Source of the DNA: Perca fluviatilis
Taxonomy: Eukaryota; Chordata; Actinopteri; Perciformes; Percidae
Assembly: GCF_010015445.1 (NCBI RefSeq)
Contig: NC_053127.1
Span: 29,786,715 to 29,850,714, forward strand
DNA: 64,000 nt
Reading direction: 5' to 3'
The position numbers were made by a program, and so were the translations under genes. This document shows positions 36,826 to 60,795 of this stretch, piece by piece. Under the pieces are notes generated by a model. The model was not told the DNA's origin and did no database searches. It saw only the letters and a program-made list of their open reading frames with translations. Each line of letters begins with the position of its first letter. Position 1 is the first letter of the stretch.

Positions 36826-37640
36826 TAATAATAATTAATACTTTATTAATCCTGCAAGGGAAATTACAATGTTTTCACTCTGTTGTTAGAATACACATTA
36901 CACACAGGCCTGAAATACACACACATGCTCAGTACCTATACATGCACTAATGGCTGTTGATGGACAGGCGGGTTCGGTGCCTTGCTCAAGAGCACTGCGG
37001 CAGTGCCCAGGAGGTGAACTGGCACCTCTCCAGCTACCAGTCCACCACCACACTTTGGTCCGTTTGGGGACTTGAAGCAGCGACCCTCTAACCTGACTCC
37101 GCCAGATGGATCGCTTCGTATTTGCTCGGCATATCAATCTGGGAACTTTCCGTTGGAGAACTTTTGGGAAGTGGCGAAAATACTGGTTAGCTGATTGGAT
37201 AAACCATCTGTCTATCACCACCTATGTTGGTGATAGACGGGCCAAATCAACCAATCGGATCAAACTCTTGCCGAAACCAGTCGGGACATCTTTTCCTCCA
37301 AGAAAAGCCTCCAGTGCCGTTTTTTGCTCTTCTTTCAATGAAGGAATACTTTCTAATTCGGATAAAACTTGCACGATAGCTACGCTCATCTCATCCGTGG
37401 AAGCTGCCATGTTGTTGTGACTAACAGTTGCTTCTCGTTGCAACACATCAATCTAAACCCGCCTCAAAACCAACGCTGATTGGTCGGTTGTTTGGCGAAC
37501 GGCTCCAAACAACATCTCAAGATGCCAGACTGATCTGCGAGTGGAAAACTGGAGCTCGCGAGATCAGGACAGTCTCACGAGGCTAGCGACCCTCTGGATC
37601 CCAACCCAATGCCCTACAAGCTGAGCTCCTGCCACCCCAA
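36826..37640 (-). repeat. tRNA-related SINE-like repeat, interrupted
   Basis: The sequence CTTTATTAATCCTGCAAGGG, then GCACTGCGGCAGTGCCCAGG and GAGGTGAACTGGCACCTCTC, followed by GACTTGAAGCAGCGACCCTC, looks like an antisense tRNA-derived repeat common in fish. It is split after GCGACCCTCT (37080-37089). The same ten bases recur at 37586-37595, after which the repeat continues with GGATCCCAACCC. Confidence 0.5.
37090..37585. mobile_element. DNA element with a RecQ-helicase-like fragment
   Basis: About 496 bp inserted into an older repeat and bordered by a 9-10 bp direct repeat (GCGACCCTCT). On the minus strand, from ATG 37411, it encodes MAASTDEMSVAIVQ and then LKEEQKTALEAFLGGKDV with PTGFGKSLI. 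This resembles a RecQ-type helicase Walker A region (PTGFGKS) with a few residues missing before it. The frame ends after about 60 codons, so it is a fragment carried by a non-autonomous element. No clear terminal inverted repeats are seen. Confidence 0.5.
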
Positions 37641-39396
37641 AGACGGCACATGGTTAAATACCTGCAAACCACCAAGCTTTTTTTGTAGTATCAGAGGGGG
37701 GGAATATATTTTGGTACACACTATTTCTGGTACAGAATACAGTAAAAGAGGCAGTGTCCTTTCTAACATGTTTTTAGTCAGCGATGTATCGATAAATTAC
37801 CAGACAAGCTGATGAAATGGTACAGCTAACTGCTGACACAGCAGATTGAACAGGACGATCGGTCTAATGACTAATCACACTAATCACTGTGCCAACATGC
37901 TATTTGATCCCATGGTGTCAAACCCAATCTGATGACATCCACGCACAGAAACAACTATCCAAACATTAGCAGTCATATCTTAAAACAACGTTTTCTCTAT
38001 GGGAAAAGAGCATACATTTCAAGACCGTTCAAGTATGATGACTTTGTTTTATGAAAGGTGACATGTACGGAAAATAGGATTTCTTTCAAAAGATTGAGAG
38101 TTGAGAAAAGACAAATGACTGCTGTGTGCAACTCTATTCTGGTTTTACAGTATGGGAACTACCCAAAGCCCAAGACTAACAAAAACTACCTGTGGGAAAC
38201 ACATTTGGTCAGCTGTATCACATCCATAAACTGACAAAAAGCTTGTATTGTCAGAAAGCAGAAGCAACTAAAGACTAAATGGAAAGATAAACATCTGCTA
38301 TGGTGTAGGTTTCCCCACCAAACATTTAGTAATATTAGTGTCAGTGTGGCAATATCATACCGCAAGATACAATGTAGTGGTATCTGTATCACTGTTATCA
38401 CTCATTTGTTAACCACTAATCAGTATTTACAACCCTACAACCCTTTTATTTAGAATGCTTTTATTAATTGGATTTGAGAAACTAGGGACTATAGTAACAT
38501 TAAATTGAATGTTCCTCTTGAAAATTCAACTTGTCCTACTTTATCAATGCTAATAAAAAAGGTTTTCAAGGTTGCTGACTTCCCTTGGGGAAATGAATTC
38601 CACCAGTGGCCGTGACAACTATAAGGACAAAGCTTTGCCACAAAATGAAAATGAAAAGAAAACCGGACAAATTCATTTAAACAAAGACATTTTTTTTGTG
38701 CAACTAGTTTTCAAAAACCAAACACCCTCTCACCCTGCCTTGTGACATGCCACAATAATAATGTCAAGGATGCTACAGGTCATGAGCGCGGGTTATAACA
38801 GTTCTGAGTCATATTGAGAGCTCTGGTTGCCTGCGGTTTTTAAGAACATGAAGCCCTTTAAGTCAGAGGCAGCACAGCGAAACAACAACATCTGACCGAG
38901 TTCCTTAACTGTGCTGGGGGTTATATTATCCCTATCTACGAGCTTCCAGTGCTCCAAATCCAAGAAATGCAAGTTAAAACACTATAATAAGTTATATTAA
39001 TACTAGCGTTATATTAGTACACACTCAACAGTGAAGAATAGCCAGATGACAACGATAACAGGGCTCGGATTTCACTTTAACTTTTCATTTCGTTGGATTC
39101 ATATACAGTTAACCTTCACCATAACGCATTTTTTTCTCCTTGTCAGCAGTTTAATTGACTTAAAGTGTGTGGAATGATATTTCGGCTCAAGGGAGTCGCA
39201 GTAACCCGAGTGTCTATGTACATACCGTTAAACAAATGCTTGCTAACAAGAAGTTAAGCTAGCAGCCCACTGGCATCCTCTGAGTAACGTTACTCTAGTC
39301 TGGCTGATTCGTGACCGTTATTTGGCGGCGTTGAACAGCGAGGTATCCAACAAAATAAAGGTGCCACCTTCAGGACACCACTTTTGTGAAACTCAC

Positions 39397-39520
39397 CGTT
39401 ATCTTGAAGAGTAGCGTTAACGTTGCGTCTGCGGACAGCTATTCCTTTTCTGTACTGTGTGGACCCCTCGGTTCTCCTTCGCCACGGCGAGCACACACAA
39501 ACATCAGCGCGAGCGCGTCA
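39397..39520 (-). promoter_or_regulatory. C21orf91: Likely EURL promoter and non-coding first exon
   Basis: A strong donor AACG|GTGAGT ends a probable 5' UTR exon at 39397 on the minus strand. Around it (39,290-39,560) the sequence is GC-rich with many CpGs, unlike the AT-rich neighbourhood, as expected for a CpG-type vertebrate promoter. The transcription start is not fixed; the upper bound is an estimate. Confidence 0.5.
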
Positions 39521-42500
39521 CGGCAAGATACAGGAACCTCTTTCCCCTCTCAGCGGAATGACCCACTAGTTTATTTTTAAGGGGTGACAAGAATCATCAA
39601 CAGATAAATTACCTACGACTCTGCCCCTAGTAAAACACAAACCACGTATCAATTATTTGTCGAGGAAATACCTATAATTACTTCATGGAAATTAACTGGT
39701 TTCATTACACAAGCCGCCTCTGAGAGCAGTAGCCGTAAATATACCCCTACGGTTGAATTAAGTTAAGTCTTCCTAGCGTCATCAAAACCATGATAAAAAT
39801 ATTTCCCTATCGTTCAGAAAGGAATAATTCTTTTTATGGTATAGCCTACTATACAAAGTAACCAATACAATGTAGTGATAGAAAAGCATTTCCCCTTGTT
39901 GTATAAAGTGTATGAGGTGGCAGACTTGTATTTCAAACGATTCTTCCATCTTCAGCATATTCGGTTTTTATTCTCCTTCACATGAAGTCACAGGTGGGAA
40001 ATTCCCGCGAAAGACGAAAGCCCGATAGGAACCCTGTAGGCCTACCTCCATGTAGGAACAGCCAATTACTAGTAGGCATATATATTTACTAGTAACTGTG
40101 CCATTGTTATTTCGAATTAGCTGATTTATTTACATTTACAGACATTGTTCTTCTGGTGCCTTTGTCACGATTCCCTTTATTGTCCCACATTGTAGGAAAT
40201 TTGCATTGGGGTTTCATCCATCCATTAAACATGTTCCACATAGGCTACATAAAAGACAATGGTAAACAGCTACAGAAAAGTAGAACCACATCCAAGGACA
40301 TATTAATAAAACAAACACTGATGCTAAAATAGTTAGTAAAGTATTTTTTTTATATTGGAGTTTGGGATGGCATTTCTTAATTATTTTTCTTTCATTACAA
40401 ACAGCAACAGCTAGAACTGGAACAACAAACCATCATTTGTGGTGATGTAAGCCTATAGCAGCACAATGCTTTTCGGTTCTGTGATGTTGCCTTGGTCCAG
40501 ACCTTATAGTCTATAGTCCAGCCCTATTTCATAAAGTCTACAGTCCAACCCTACTTTTTACAGTCCAGTCCAGACCCTTGAATCCACCCACTCCACAGAG
40601 CTGACTGATTGATGGAAATGGAGTATAACGAGGTGAGAATTATGTTTGATATTAGGCAAACTCTTATACTGGCCATCAAAAGTCTTATAATTCTAAAATG
40701 ACTAAATGTCAGTAGGTCTCCAATTCAGAGCCACACCAGTACAGCATATGCAACCTTGTCCGAGGTTATCATCTATGCTCTGATAATTTATTCTGACGCT
40801 GCTGCTAGGCCCACATGACACCTCATAAGAAACAAGGCTCTGATTTATTTTCCAAATGTTATTTTCAAATGGCTGTTAATTTGAATTTTGTATCATAAAC
40901 AACAAAATGACCTTTTCTGTTCAGTGAGGAAGCAGTCTGATTAGGCCGTGAATAAAATTTGAAAGGAAATGCCTCTGCATAATCATGGCCTGCGCCGCTA
41001 TCACATATACTCCATTCAGGTCATCAGTCAGTATTTTACAGAAAGGCCATGCATTTCTTTCAGCTGTGCAAGATCTGCATAGCCCCGGGGAACTGCCATT
41101 TAATTTGTATATCCATAGCCTCTGTAATGGCAGGCTACTGTAGGCTACAACATTATGCATGTGTCAGTGGTGTTTCATCCAGACTGCAGTTTGTCTTTTC
41201 AGTTTATCCTTTGTGTCTCCTGAGCTGTTGTATTTCAGGATGATCTAGCTAACAGATGGTAATGTCAAATAAGGCCACTCTGCATCTTAACGCATGCTAG
41301 ACTGCCAGCATTATGCAATCAACATGCCACACCTCTCCTTGGGCATACAAGAGCTCTCCTCTGAATGGTTTTTAACTCATTAAATCATCATATTAACTAT
41401 GACAACCACTCATGATAAACTCATGTTGTTGTTGATTTAAAAAAGAAGAAAAAAGAAACGCAAATCATCAATGGAAACAGTTTATTTAAAAAATAAAGTA
41501 ATGCAGTAATGCTACTGTACTGTGCTGGAATATGACTCAGGAATGTGACTCAGTAATGAGCCTCCATACAAGCTTACAAAGAGTTTGTGCCATCTCTTGG
41601 ACAAAGAGCAGTAGTACAACAACTACCACCCAAACTTGCATTAAAGACCCATTACAATGATCACAGACTTACAATAAACATGGTAATTAAAAAAAAAAAG
41701 CTTCCCAAAAGGTAATGAAATTGCTCTCTCTCTCTCTCTCTGTACTGTCTCTACCTTACCAACAAATACTCTCTTCAATGAAGATAAATAGTTGCACAAT
41801 TTGATTGCTTCCCATATGTTACACACTAAAAGTGTCTTGGAGCAGAGGGCAGAAACACAGCCTTCAGGCAGGCTACATGTTGACATTGTACTGTCTGTAT
41901 AGTCAAGGATAGTTTGTGTGGCCCTCTGGCAGCTGAAACCACCTTCACACAATTACACGGGGACCTTATGTAGGCTGCCAGAATTAAGCAGCTATCAAAC
42001 AGATTCTAGTCCTAATAAAGCTAATGCTAATACATGGCTGTGAGCCCTACTACCATCCGAATAAGCCAAGGGTGCCAAGACTGATGTCATCTGGAAACAG
42101 ATCCAGACCAGTATAGGACACATGTTGACACAGTTGCGGTACACTGGTTACTGTGTAGTAATATTCCCGCTCCCCCTCAGTGTGGACTTCAACCTTTCTA
42201 CACTCAGTGATTATGCTATGACTTAACCTTTCCAGGAATCTACTTATCCCTCCTAATGCACTTTGATTACACAAACAATTTAGGTCTCCTAATAAAAAGC
42301 CAAATTTAACATTTTAGTGATTGTTAAAAAAAATGAGTAATTGGCCAGTTCTGTGATGTCTACATAACATCACAGAAGTTGGCATTTTGCACTCAACCCA
42401 TTCAGCCTCCCTTTTATGCTGTTTTGTGTACAGTATTTGTTTCTGTTTCTGTATTTATTGTTGATTTCCTTTTCATGTTTAATATATTTGTTTGTTTATG

Positions 42501-43971
42501 TATGCACCATTCGCCAAGGCAAATTCCACGTAGGTGTAACTTTTCTGATTCTAATATATTTATATATAAAAAATACTTTCCTCTTCTTAATCAACTTAAA
42601 CTATCTGCCTCTCATGTCTATCGTTGAATTACTTTCTGTGACATTTCAATGGTGTGTCCACCTTTTGCTTAGTTAGCCATAAATCTTTTAGTTCATTAAT
42701 GCTGAGTGCGCCCACATCCATGTTTTCACCCTGACACTGCATCCGCAAGTTGCAGCTTGCCTCAGATCTTGTTCAGCGAGTTCTGTGAGGTTAAAATAAG
42801 GGGAGAGGTTAAAAAAAAAAAAAGAGTGGGGAGTTTAATAGCCCAACGCACTCTGTGTGAGCTCTATTCTCCCAGCAACCAGTCACAGAGTGCAGAACAG
42901 ATGTTGTTACTATTGGCGGCTGCTTTTGTTTTCACATCATCTGCAACTGAAAATGAAAGAAAAAGGGTTGTTGATAAAAAAAAAAAAAAAAATAAATCAA
43001 TACTTTTCCGAAAGATATACTTAGATTTTGGTTCCCTTTATAGAGATTACAGCCATTAACCCACCCTTTTTATCTACTATATATCCTTGCATCACTTCAG
43101 CATGTTCTGTGGTTCATGAAGGCTTTGTTGTTGGTCGGTCAGAGCAGTGAGGTGTGACTCAGCCAAACTGAAAAGTCCCTAACACTCAAACAAAGGAGCA
43201 ACCAGACATCTCGTATGACAAGAAGGAAGGCAATCCTGGAGACACTATAACTGATCACAAATACTCAGCCGTCCCCACACAACAATAAATAAGAAACTGT
43301 TATAGCAGCTGAGTCCAGTATAGTGCTGTGTTGTATGGTAATCTGTAAAAAACTATGACAAATTGTATCATATATATCTTTTTAAGATGCATCTAATGTT
43401 GTGTGAGAGATGCATCATATTGAATACAACTGTAAAGGTAATTTCGTTAATTAGGTTGCCACTGCCGAAGTATTTTAGATAATGGTAATCACACATATTC
43501 ATCCATCGCAATTACTGCTCAGCCCTTATAATATATAGGATTATGTACTGTAGAACGTGATGGGAGAAGTATTGAAGTACCACTTTATTTGAACCCACTT
43601 TATGAGATTAGATCTTCAAGCATTTATAGCATTAAAAAACATTAATTACATGATATATACATGCTAAAAAGGGGGTTGAAGCAAAGTGTTACCCAAATCC
43701 CTAACTTAAGTAGAAATACCACAATGTGTTACATACTCTGTTACAAGTAAAAGTCCTCTTAAACTTTAAAAGGTTAAAATGTTCATATTTCCTAAAATGG
43801 TCATGGTCAAATCGTAGGCATAATCTACAAAGTAACCAAAGCTGTCAAATAAATGTAGTTGAGTAACAACTACAATATTTTCTGAAATGTAGAGAGTTAC
43901 CGAATTGAGTTAAATCAACAAAACACGTTATTTGTCATTGTCAAACAGACTTCCAGTTACTTAAAAATGTA

Positions 43972-44200
43972 CTAGATAGATAGATAGATAGATAGATAGA
44001 TATTTATTGATCCCAAAAATGGAAAATTACAGTGTTACAGCAGCAACACAATACTAATACATAAAATACTAGGATACAATATAAATGAAATAATAATAGG
44101 ATAGAATACAAGAACAAATATTTGAAATATATACAAGTTGGGAATACAAAATGTACAGCTACTTAACTAGTAATAAACGAAATTAACAGGTCAGAATGTT
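43972..44200. repeat. (TAGA)n tract joined to a LINE-like 3' tail
   Basis: About seven TAGA units followed by TATTTATTGATCCCAAAAATG and AATTACAGTGTTACAGCAGC. This resembles the antisense 3' end of a fish LINE with a tetranucleotide tail. Confidence 0.5.
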
Positions 44201-45010
44201 TTCAGTTTCAAATCTGGCCACACCAACCCTACGGACCTGTGATGTCACCTGAAAACATAGTGTTACTAAACACTGGCATTTCATTTCAGGGACACTAATT
44301 AACTTGTATCTAGTAAATGATACATCCCCGTGTCACCTAGACCACTCCCTGTGGTTACTTGTCTTGAGTATGTGACACCAATCAAAGGTTTTCTTCGAAT
44401 GCACTGGGTGCTTGATTCTTTGAATGTTTCGTCAGCTTTCTGTTATTCATTTAGGTTACGCACCTGTTCACCTTTTACATCCCTGTATGTGTGTTGCATC
44501 GCTGTACCCAGGCCTGAGGAATACAGCTTGACAGACATATTGGATAGCAGGTTACGCCACATCCTGCCAGTAAAAAACAAAAATTTAAAAAAAAAAAAAA
44601 AACAGACAGCCCAGAGCTTCATTTCAGAGGCTGGATAAAGAACCTGTTGGACTGCTCCTGAACATATTGGAGAGTGGGCCCCAGGCGGGTATCCTTCACA
44701 CAATGCCCTATGACTGATGTGATGATAGGGACTGACTTCATCCACTGCTCAACAGGGTGTGATGAACGGGCTCAACTCTGAACTGAAGGGAACTGAACAG
44801 TAAGAAAAGGAAATGAAATTGTTTGTTTATGGTTAAACTCTAAAGATCCATGTGGCCTCTAAATTCCATAAAAATATCTAATAATAGTAATAATAGCTGT
44901 AGCTTCAGCCTACGCCATTTTGGTCTTTAGAAATGATCTTTCTGCTAAATTGCATTACTGTAGTTTTTGGTTGGGCGTAATTGTTTTTTTTTTAAATTTC
45001 TATTAATTCG

Positions 45011-45190
45011 GGTGCCCAGATAGCTCAGTTGGTAGAGCAGGTGCCCATATATAGAAGTTTACTCCTCGATGCAGCGGGCCTGGGTTCAACTCTGACCTGC
45101 GGCCCTTTGCTGCATGTCATTCCCCCCCTCTCTCTATCTCTCTCTCTCCCCTTTCATGTCGTCAGCTGTCCTGTCAATAAATGCCTAAAA
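45011..45190 (+). repeat. tRNA-derived SINE, copy 1
   Basis: The head has a polymerase III box A (TAGCTCAGTTGGTAGAGC) and box B (GGGTTCAACTC). The body CTGCGGCCCTTTGCTGCATG, a CT-rich stretch and a tail with CAATAAATGCC follow. Anticodon-arm sequence is too diverged for a functional tRNA. Confidence 0.85.
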
Positions 45191-45331
45191 ATTACCCAAT
45201 TGTTTTATTCTTTTATCCCACACTGTAATTATTTACAGGCTGAACATAGGATACACTTTTCTGTTTGTAGTGTCAGTTCCTTTCTTTGTTTTATCAAAGT
45301 TACTAAAGATCTATTGGAATAAAAGTATATC

Positions 45332-45510
45332 GGTGCCCTGGTAGCTCACCTGGTTGAGCGTGCGCCCCATACACTAAGGCTCAATCCTTCCCACAGTGGC
45401 CCAGGTTTGAGTCTGACACGCGGCCCTTTGCTGCATGTCGTCCCCCCTCTCTCTCTCTCTTCCCCTTTTTTCTGTCTTCAGCTATTCTATCAAATAAAAG
45501 CCCAAAAAAG
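45332..45510 (+). repeat. tRNA-derived SINE, copy 2
   Basis: Same family and orientation as the copy 140 bases upstream (box A TAGCTCACCTGGTTGAGCG, body GCGGCCCTTTGCTGCATGTC, CT-rich tail, CAAATAAAAGCC). It is flanked by the similar octamers AAAGTATA and AAACTATA, a possible diverged duplication. Confidence 0.85.
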
Positions 45511-46889
45511 AATTAAACTATACACTTTATGGTGATTGAAAAGTGCTTTAAATGACTGTACCTGGCTTATTGCAGTCAAAGAAGAGAGAACTGTAGCCCA
45601 GAATGAAAAAAAAAACCACAACACAATTCTGAATGACACAAACCTAACCCACCAGTCTATTAAACATGACAGCAGTCTTGACAGGAGATAGAAGCTGAGA
45701 TTAGGCAACAGCACAAGCATTGTCCTCCCCATAGCTGGAGCTGAGACAGGTCACCAGGCAACAGGCAGGATACAACAGAGACCTCAGATTATACACGTTA
45801 CATTTTTTTCATGTCTCTCCGCAAACACGAGCTATAAAAACAGCACAATAACAACCACCAGCCACCCGTACTTTCAGATCAGTTTCTCAGATTACGAAAA
45901 GCCGAGCCCTCGAGGCGTCAGGGATGGCATGTTGGTTTTAGTGAGCGATGAAAAGTTGAAGTGGTCTAAGGTATTAGCCAACAGGCTGGAATTGCAGGTA
46001 GAACATCATCGCCCCTTTTCATTCATCCATCATCTTACAGCCTGTGATCCCCCTCAGGGGCAGTTCCCATGCTCTGTGCCAAGCTGAGCGTGCGCTGTGG
46101 GGTCTGGAGCAGAGACATAATAATAATAATAATACTACTACTACAGGTGAGGCTGCAGATGCAGACATGCCAACTCTGCCTCACATCAAGGCTGATAATT
46201 CCAGCACACATGCAGGTGGAGCGTTGGCAAGAACAAACTCTCTGAGACGCACTGACGGACTGTGGAACAAGACACTTTGTCCAACAAGCCTGCCGTGACA
46301 TGAGGTGTTAAAAGCTTTCCAAAAAATAAAAAAAAATAAGGCTTTTACTCGTTTTTGAGAACCAGTATGACTTATAATGAAAGATGAAGACAATAGAACA
46401 GCATTTTCATTCTTAGTGTTCCATCTACATTTAAAATGCCTTGATTCTCAACAGGTTTGTTCCCTTTTTTTAGTGACCAAATCGGATTGAACTAAAACCA
46501 AAATTGGTTTTCTTTTAGTAATGAAATAAAACATTGCAAAACCATATTTTTCAACTGCACATCGTACAATTACATTTTGAGAAAATGTACAATAGGCCTC
46601 ACGAAAACAAAGTCCTGAAGATGCAGTGAATAAGCTTCTCTACTGTGATCTTTTGTGAATGGTGTGTGGTTTTATCTTACGATCATCCGTGTTCATGTAT
46701 AGTTGCACATACAGCATGTATGCATAATTTGGGCCTTTAAAAGCATTTCATTATCATGATTATAATGTTACGAAACTGACACAAACTAACATACAGTATG
46801 CCTTGAAAATAGAACATTTGCAGATACAGTTTTAGGTTATAGATGTGAACAAAAGCAACAAGTTCAAACAAAAGAAAAGGTTTTAAATG

Positions 46890-47377
46890 TTTTAATGGAT
46901 GATGCTGCACTAATATGTAACAGGTTCAGAACACTGAAAGTCAAAGTTGTTTTTAATACAAGGGCTCTGATGATCTACAGCATCCCTTAAAAAGGCTTTT
47001 GAGCAACGTTTGTGCTCTCTTAAATATAACTCACGGGCATACCAGCTGCAGTGCGGTATAGTTAAACATCCCCAAAGGACACAGGTTCCCTAATCATAAT
47101 GCTAATGCTTGTTAAGAAAAAACAAATGTGCATGTTAAGTAAAAAAGTAGACAAAAAAATGGTGTATTTATACTTTCTATTCACAGTGTACATATTTACA
47201 TGTAAGCTTTTCTGACCATTAGGATAAACTACAGTGCTGAAAGGGCTTTTAAGTCCAAAAAAACTTTCTTAAGATTGGTATGATCCCCTCTCCTCCCAAC
47301 TCTGGGGAACTAGTGGAGTATAAAAACAAAGGACATTGGCTTATTGTTCTGTACAGGTTTGGCAGTCTTTGCTGTGG
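46890..47377 (-). other. RIPK4: Probable RIPK4 3' UTR
   Basis: Directly 3' of the RIPK4 stop, without another gene. A minus-strand ATTAAA at 46891-46896 is a plausible poly(A) signal, giving about 490 nt of 3' UTR. The end is inferred. Confidence 0.35.
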
Positions 47378-57601
<10,224 letters not shown>

Positions 57602-58846
57602 ATCCGTGTTGTGGAACCCACCAGCAGGGTAAACTCCTTTTTCATTCGTCTCCAAGGCACAATCTGGGCAAGCGAACAGACACACTGAACTGCCTGCCTG
57701 TGTGAGCTCTTCCTTGTTTTTCCCCTTGTCAAGCTCAGTGGGGCCCCTCCTTCTCTTCAGGTGAAAAGAGGGGTTGGGCCTGCTGCTGTGACACCACTTC
57801 CTGATTTTGAAACACAGGGAAGAGATGGAAAGATTTAACAAGACATGCCACAAGGCAACACGCTGCCACAATGTCCAGTTGTTTTCCAGATGCCCTACAG
57901 TCCCATGCTTTCTTCCACGAAAAGCAGAGAATAATGTTTGTTATGAACACACCTTTGTCCCACTGTAGGTCATCATCTAACTAAAGCCCCCTGAGGGAAG
58001 AAGAGGGAATGTGTCTTAACAATAGGTGGGTTATGTGATACTGACCAGCTGGTTTTGGTAATGTGTGGACTCATCTTCTCACCAGAAGGGATCATCGCCT
58101 TCTTTCATAGCCGTGGATTGTCATTACATAAAATTTTCCGGCGACATTACATTTCACAATTTGTTTTAGTTCAGGGTCAGAAAGAGGAGAGCAGCCGTGG
58201 AGCTGCGCCCTCTAGTGGGAGACTGTAAATTATTCTTTTTTTTTTTTTTTTTTACTCACAAAACGTGTAGTCGAGGTAAAACCAGCCTTATCTCAGATTT
58301 TTTATAAGCTGACATAAATACACACAATTCATAGACCCCCCTGAATGGGAGACATCAGATATCAAATTTAGACCCTGATACCTGTCAGAAAATGTAACTC
58401 ATACCTTTTAAATATCATTACTTAGGCCTCTTAGAGATTGTTAGATCATAACCCTTAGCCTTAGGGACTGTAGAAAAAAAAATTGGGGTGGGAAGAGGGG
58501 TTGAATCTTATATTTCATAAAAAAAAAGTTAAGTTTAAGTTGTAATGATATTCTTGGACCCTACGCCCCAACTCATATATGCATGCAAACACACAAACAA
58601 AATGGGGAATATTACAGCCAGTTTTTAAAGCCAACAAATTAGTAAAACGAGCACAGGCAGCAACTTTGCAGCTTCTGACGGACCAAAGCGGATTCCTGAT
58701 TTCAGCGCCGTAAAATATGACTTAGAACAGATGATGCTATAGCCTGACATGAGATCAGAGGTCTGACAACCATCAAATCAATTCAATTACACATGAGTTG
58801 AAGAGCTGGGTGTGAGAGAACAAATGTTTTTGATGTAACAATTTGA

Positions 58847-58957
<111 letters not shown>

Positions 58958-59625
58958 ACATCTCACATGGTAAGGATGAATCTGTGATGAGAAAAGGTAA
59001 AAGAAATTGTCTTTAGCTCTCCTTTAACAATTCAGACTACCGTCCCTCTGACCCCATCTCACCCCTAATGATTTTCATACAGTCCCTTAAGGATCTCTTT
59101 TTAATTTCTAGGTTATGTGATGACCTTTTTTCATTTGTTTCTAGGTCTAGGTTCCTATTTTATTTAGTTGGACCTGTCAACATATTCTGACTAAAAGTAG
59201 AAAACAGTATCTACGTACAAATTGTGGCTTTTGGGTCCCCTGATGCTCTGAGGCATAAGCTCTTCTTACCCTGTGTCTAATCTGGGCATAAAAGAGAACA
59301 AAAAAATGATTGAATGCGTCTCTACAAACATAATTATTTAATCTGTATTGCTTTTGTTTGCTTTCTGTTAATCAGCAACTGAAAATTGCCTCTCTATTTA
59401 CCTCGCACGACACATGATCTCATATTATCAGCCTGCTCCACCCTGCTGTCCAGATTTAGCAGAGAACTGGAAGGACAAGGTATAAAGACTGAGTGTAAAT
59501 ATGTCATCACCGAGGCTGTCGAGACAACAAGCAGATCTTATTGGCCCGTGAGGAACCAGGCTTCATTTCAGGCTGCCGGCTCTTGTCACTGCAGCACAGA
59601 TCAGTGTTTGTTCCCCCTCGAGGCT

Positions 59626-59763
<138 letters not shown>

Positions 59764-60331
59764 AAAGTTGTTGAGCGGTGTGAACGACCCTTGTGTAAAG
59801 TGTAAATGTGTCTTCTGGGGCGGCATCACATTTCGTGATCATTAGCATGAAAGAGGAGCTTTTGTTGGTGTGTTACTTAAATCAGCTTTCAAAGACATTG
59901 ACATAAATCAGGACCATCCACTTTCCCCCACCGTGAGAAAGATGGCTTCTTTTGTTTTGATCTTTACTGGTCTGAAAGCAGCAGTAAACACAAGGTGGAG
60001 GTTTGTAGCTATATTAATAACCAACCGTCCGTTACATTAGTCAAATCAACAAACCACAATCAGTATCTTATTTTTTTTTTTAGAATATCATACAATAAGT
60101 CTCAGCTTGTAGCAGCATGCAGCTCAGGTATGTGCTGGCATATTCTTCCAACTACACCCCCTTTCCAGTGTATTGTGTTCTTCCCATCATTCACTTTGTT
60201 TCCTCAGGGCTTGTTGTAAGCACGCGTGGCCATACAAATGATTATAATAATGCAGCTGCTGATATTCAGTAAATGTAGAGTGTGATGGTTGTTTATGAAT
60301 GTTCCTTGAATGTACTACTGATACTTTAAGG

Positions 60332-60795
60332 CAGTGTTTCCCAACCTGGGGTCCGGGTACCCCTTAGGGGGGCGGCAAAGATCACAGGGGGTGCGCAAGT
60401 CTTTATCTGGTTTGAGGTTGAGGTAAAAAAAAAAAGTTAAACAAATTATGATAATACACTAGAATATATAATGTATACAAAAGTCTGTATAAAAACTATA
60501 TATTTTTGTTCTCGCTTAAAATTGGAGAGTAGCACTTAGTAGGCCAAACCTCCAGGACCTCTTAACCTGTGGCCCTTCCTGTCATCAGGTCAGCTGCTAG
60601 CTGCTATCATCCGTTTTTCATCACTATTTTATGAATTAAACATGGCGGAGAAACGTAAAACTCCTGATAACTGCTCTGTATCAAAAAAGAAAGTAAGGCT
60701 CTATCTCGAGAGTTACCTCAACTTTGGTTTTGGGTGTTCAGCTTTTCTTAGACATAATAGGGGGGGCCCCAGGGAAAAAAGGTTGGGAACCACTG
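60332..60795. mobile_element. hAT-type element with transposase N-terminal remnant
   Basis: 464 bp with ends CAGTGTTTCCCAACCTGGG and the complement of CAGTGGTTCCCAACCTT. The flanks CTTTAAGG (60324-60331) and CTCTAAGG (60796-60803) match at 7 of 8 bases. From ATG 60642 a frame reads MAEKRKTPDNCS, KKKVRLYLESYL and NFGFG, like the start of ZBED-type hAT transposases, then runs directly into the right end. Most of the transposase was deleted. Confidence 0.85.

Larger units (their letters stand above)
39561..46889. other. Intergenic region between RIPK4 and EURL
   Basis: No gene recognised. Contains a loose tandem of CTATAGTCCAGCCCTA-like units at 40,495-40,570, a (CT)n tract near 41,724, poly(A) runs near 42,810 and 42,980, and an ACTTAAGTAGAAATACC-type dispersed repeat near 43,700. 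It also contains a (TAGA)n-tailed repeat and two SINEs listed separately. Confidence 0.5.

Noticed and set aside
45011..45090. Functional tRNA gene
   Set aside because: Box A and B are present but the fold cannot be completed as a cloverleaf with a normal anticodon arm; a CT-rich body and A-rich tail show a SINE.
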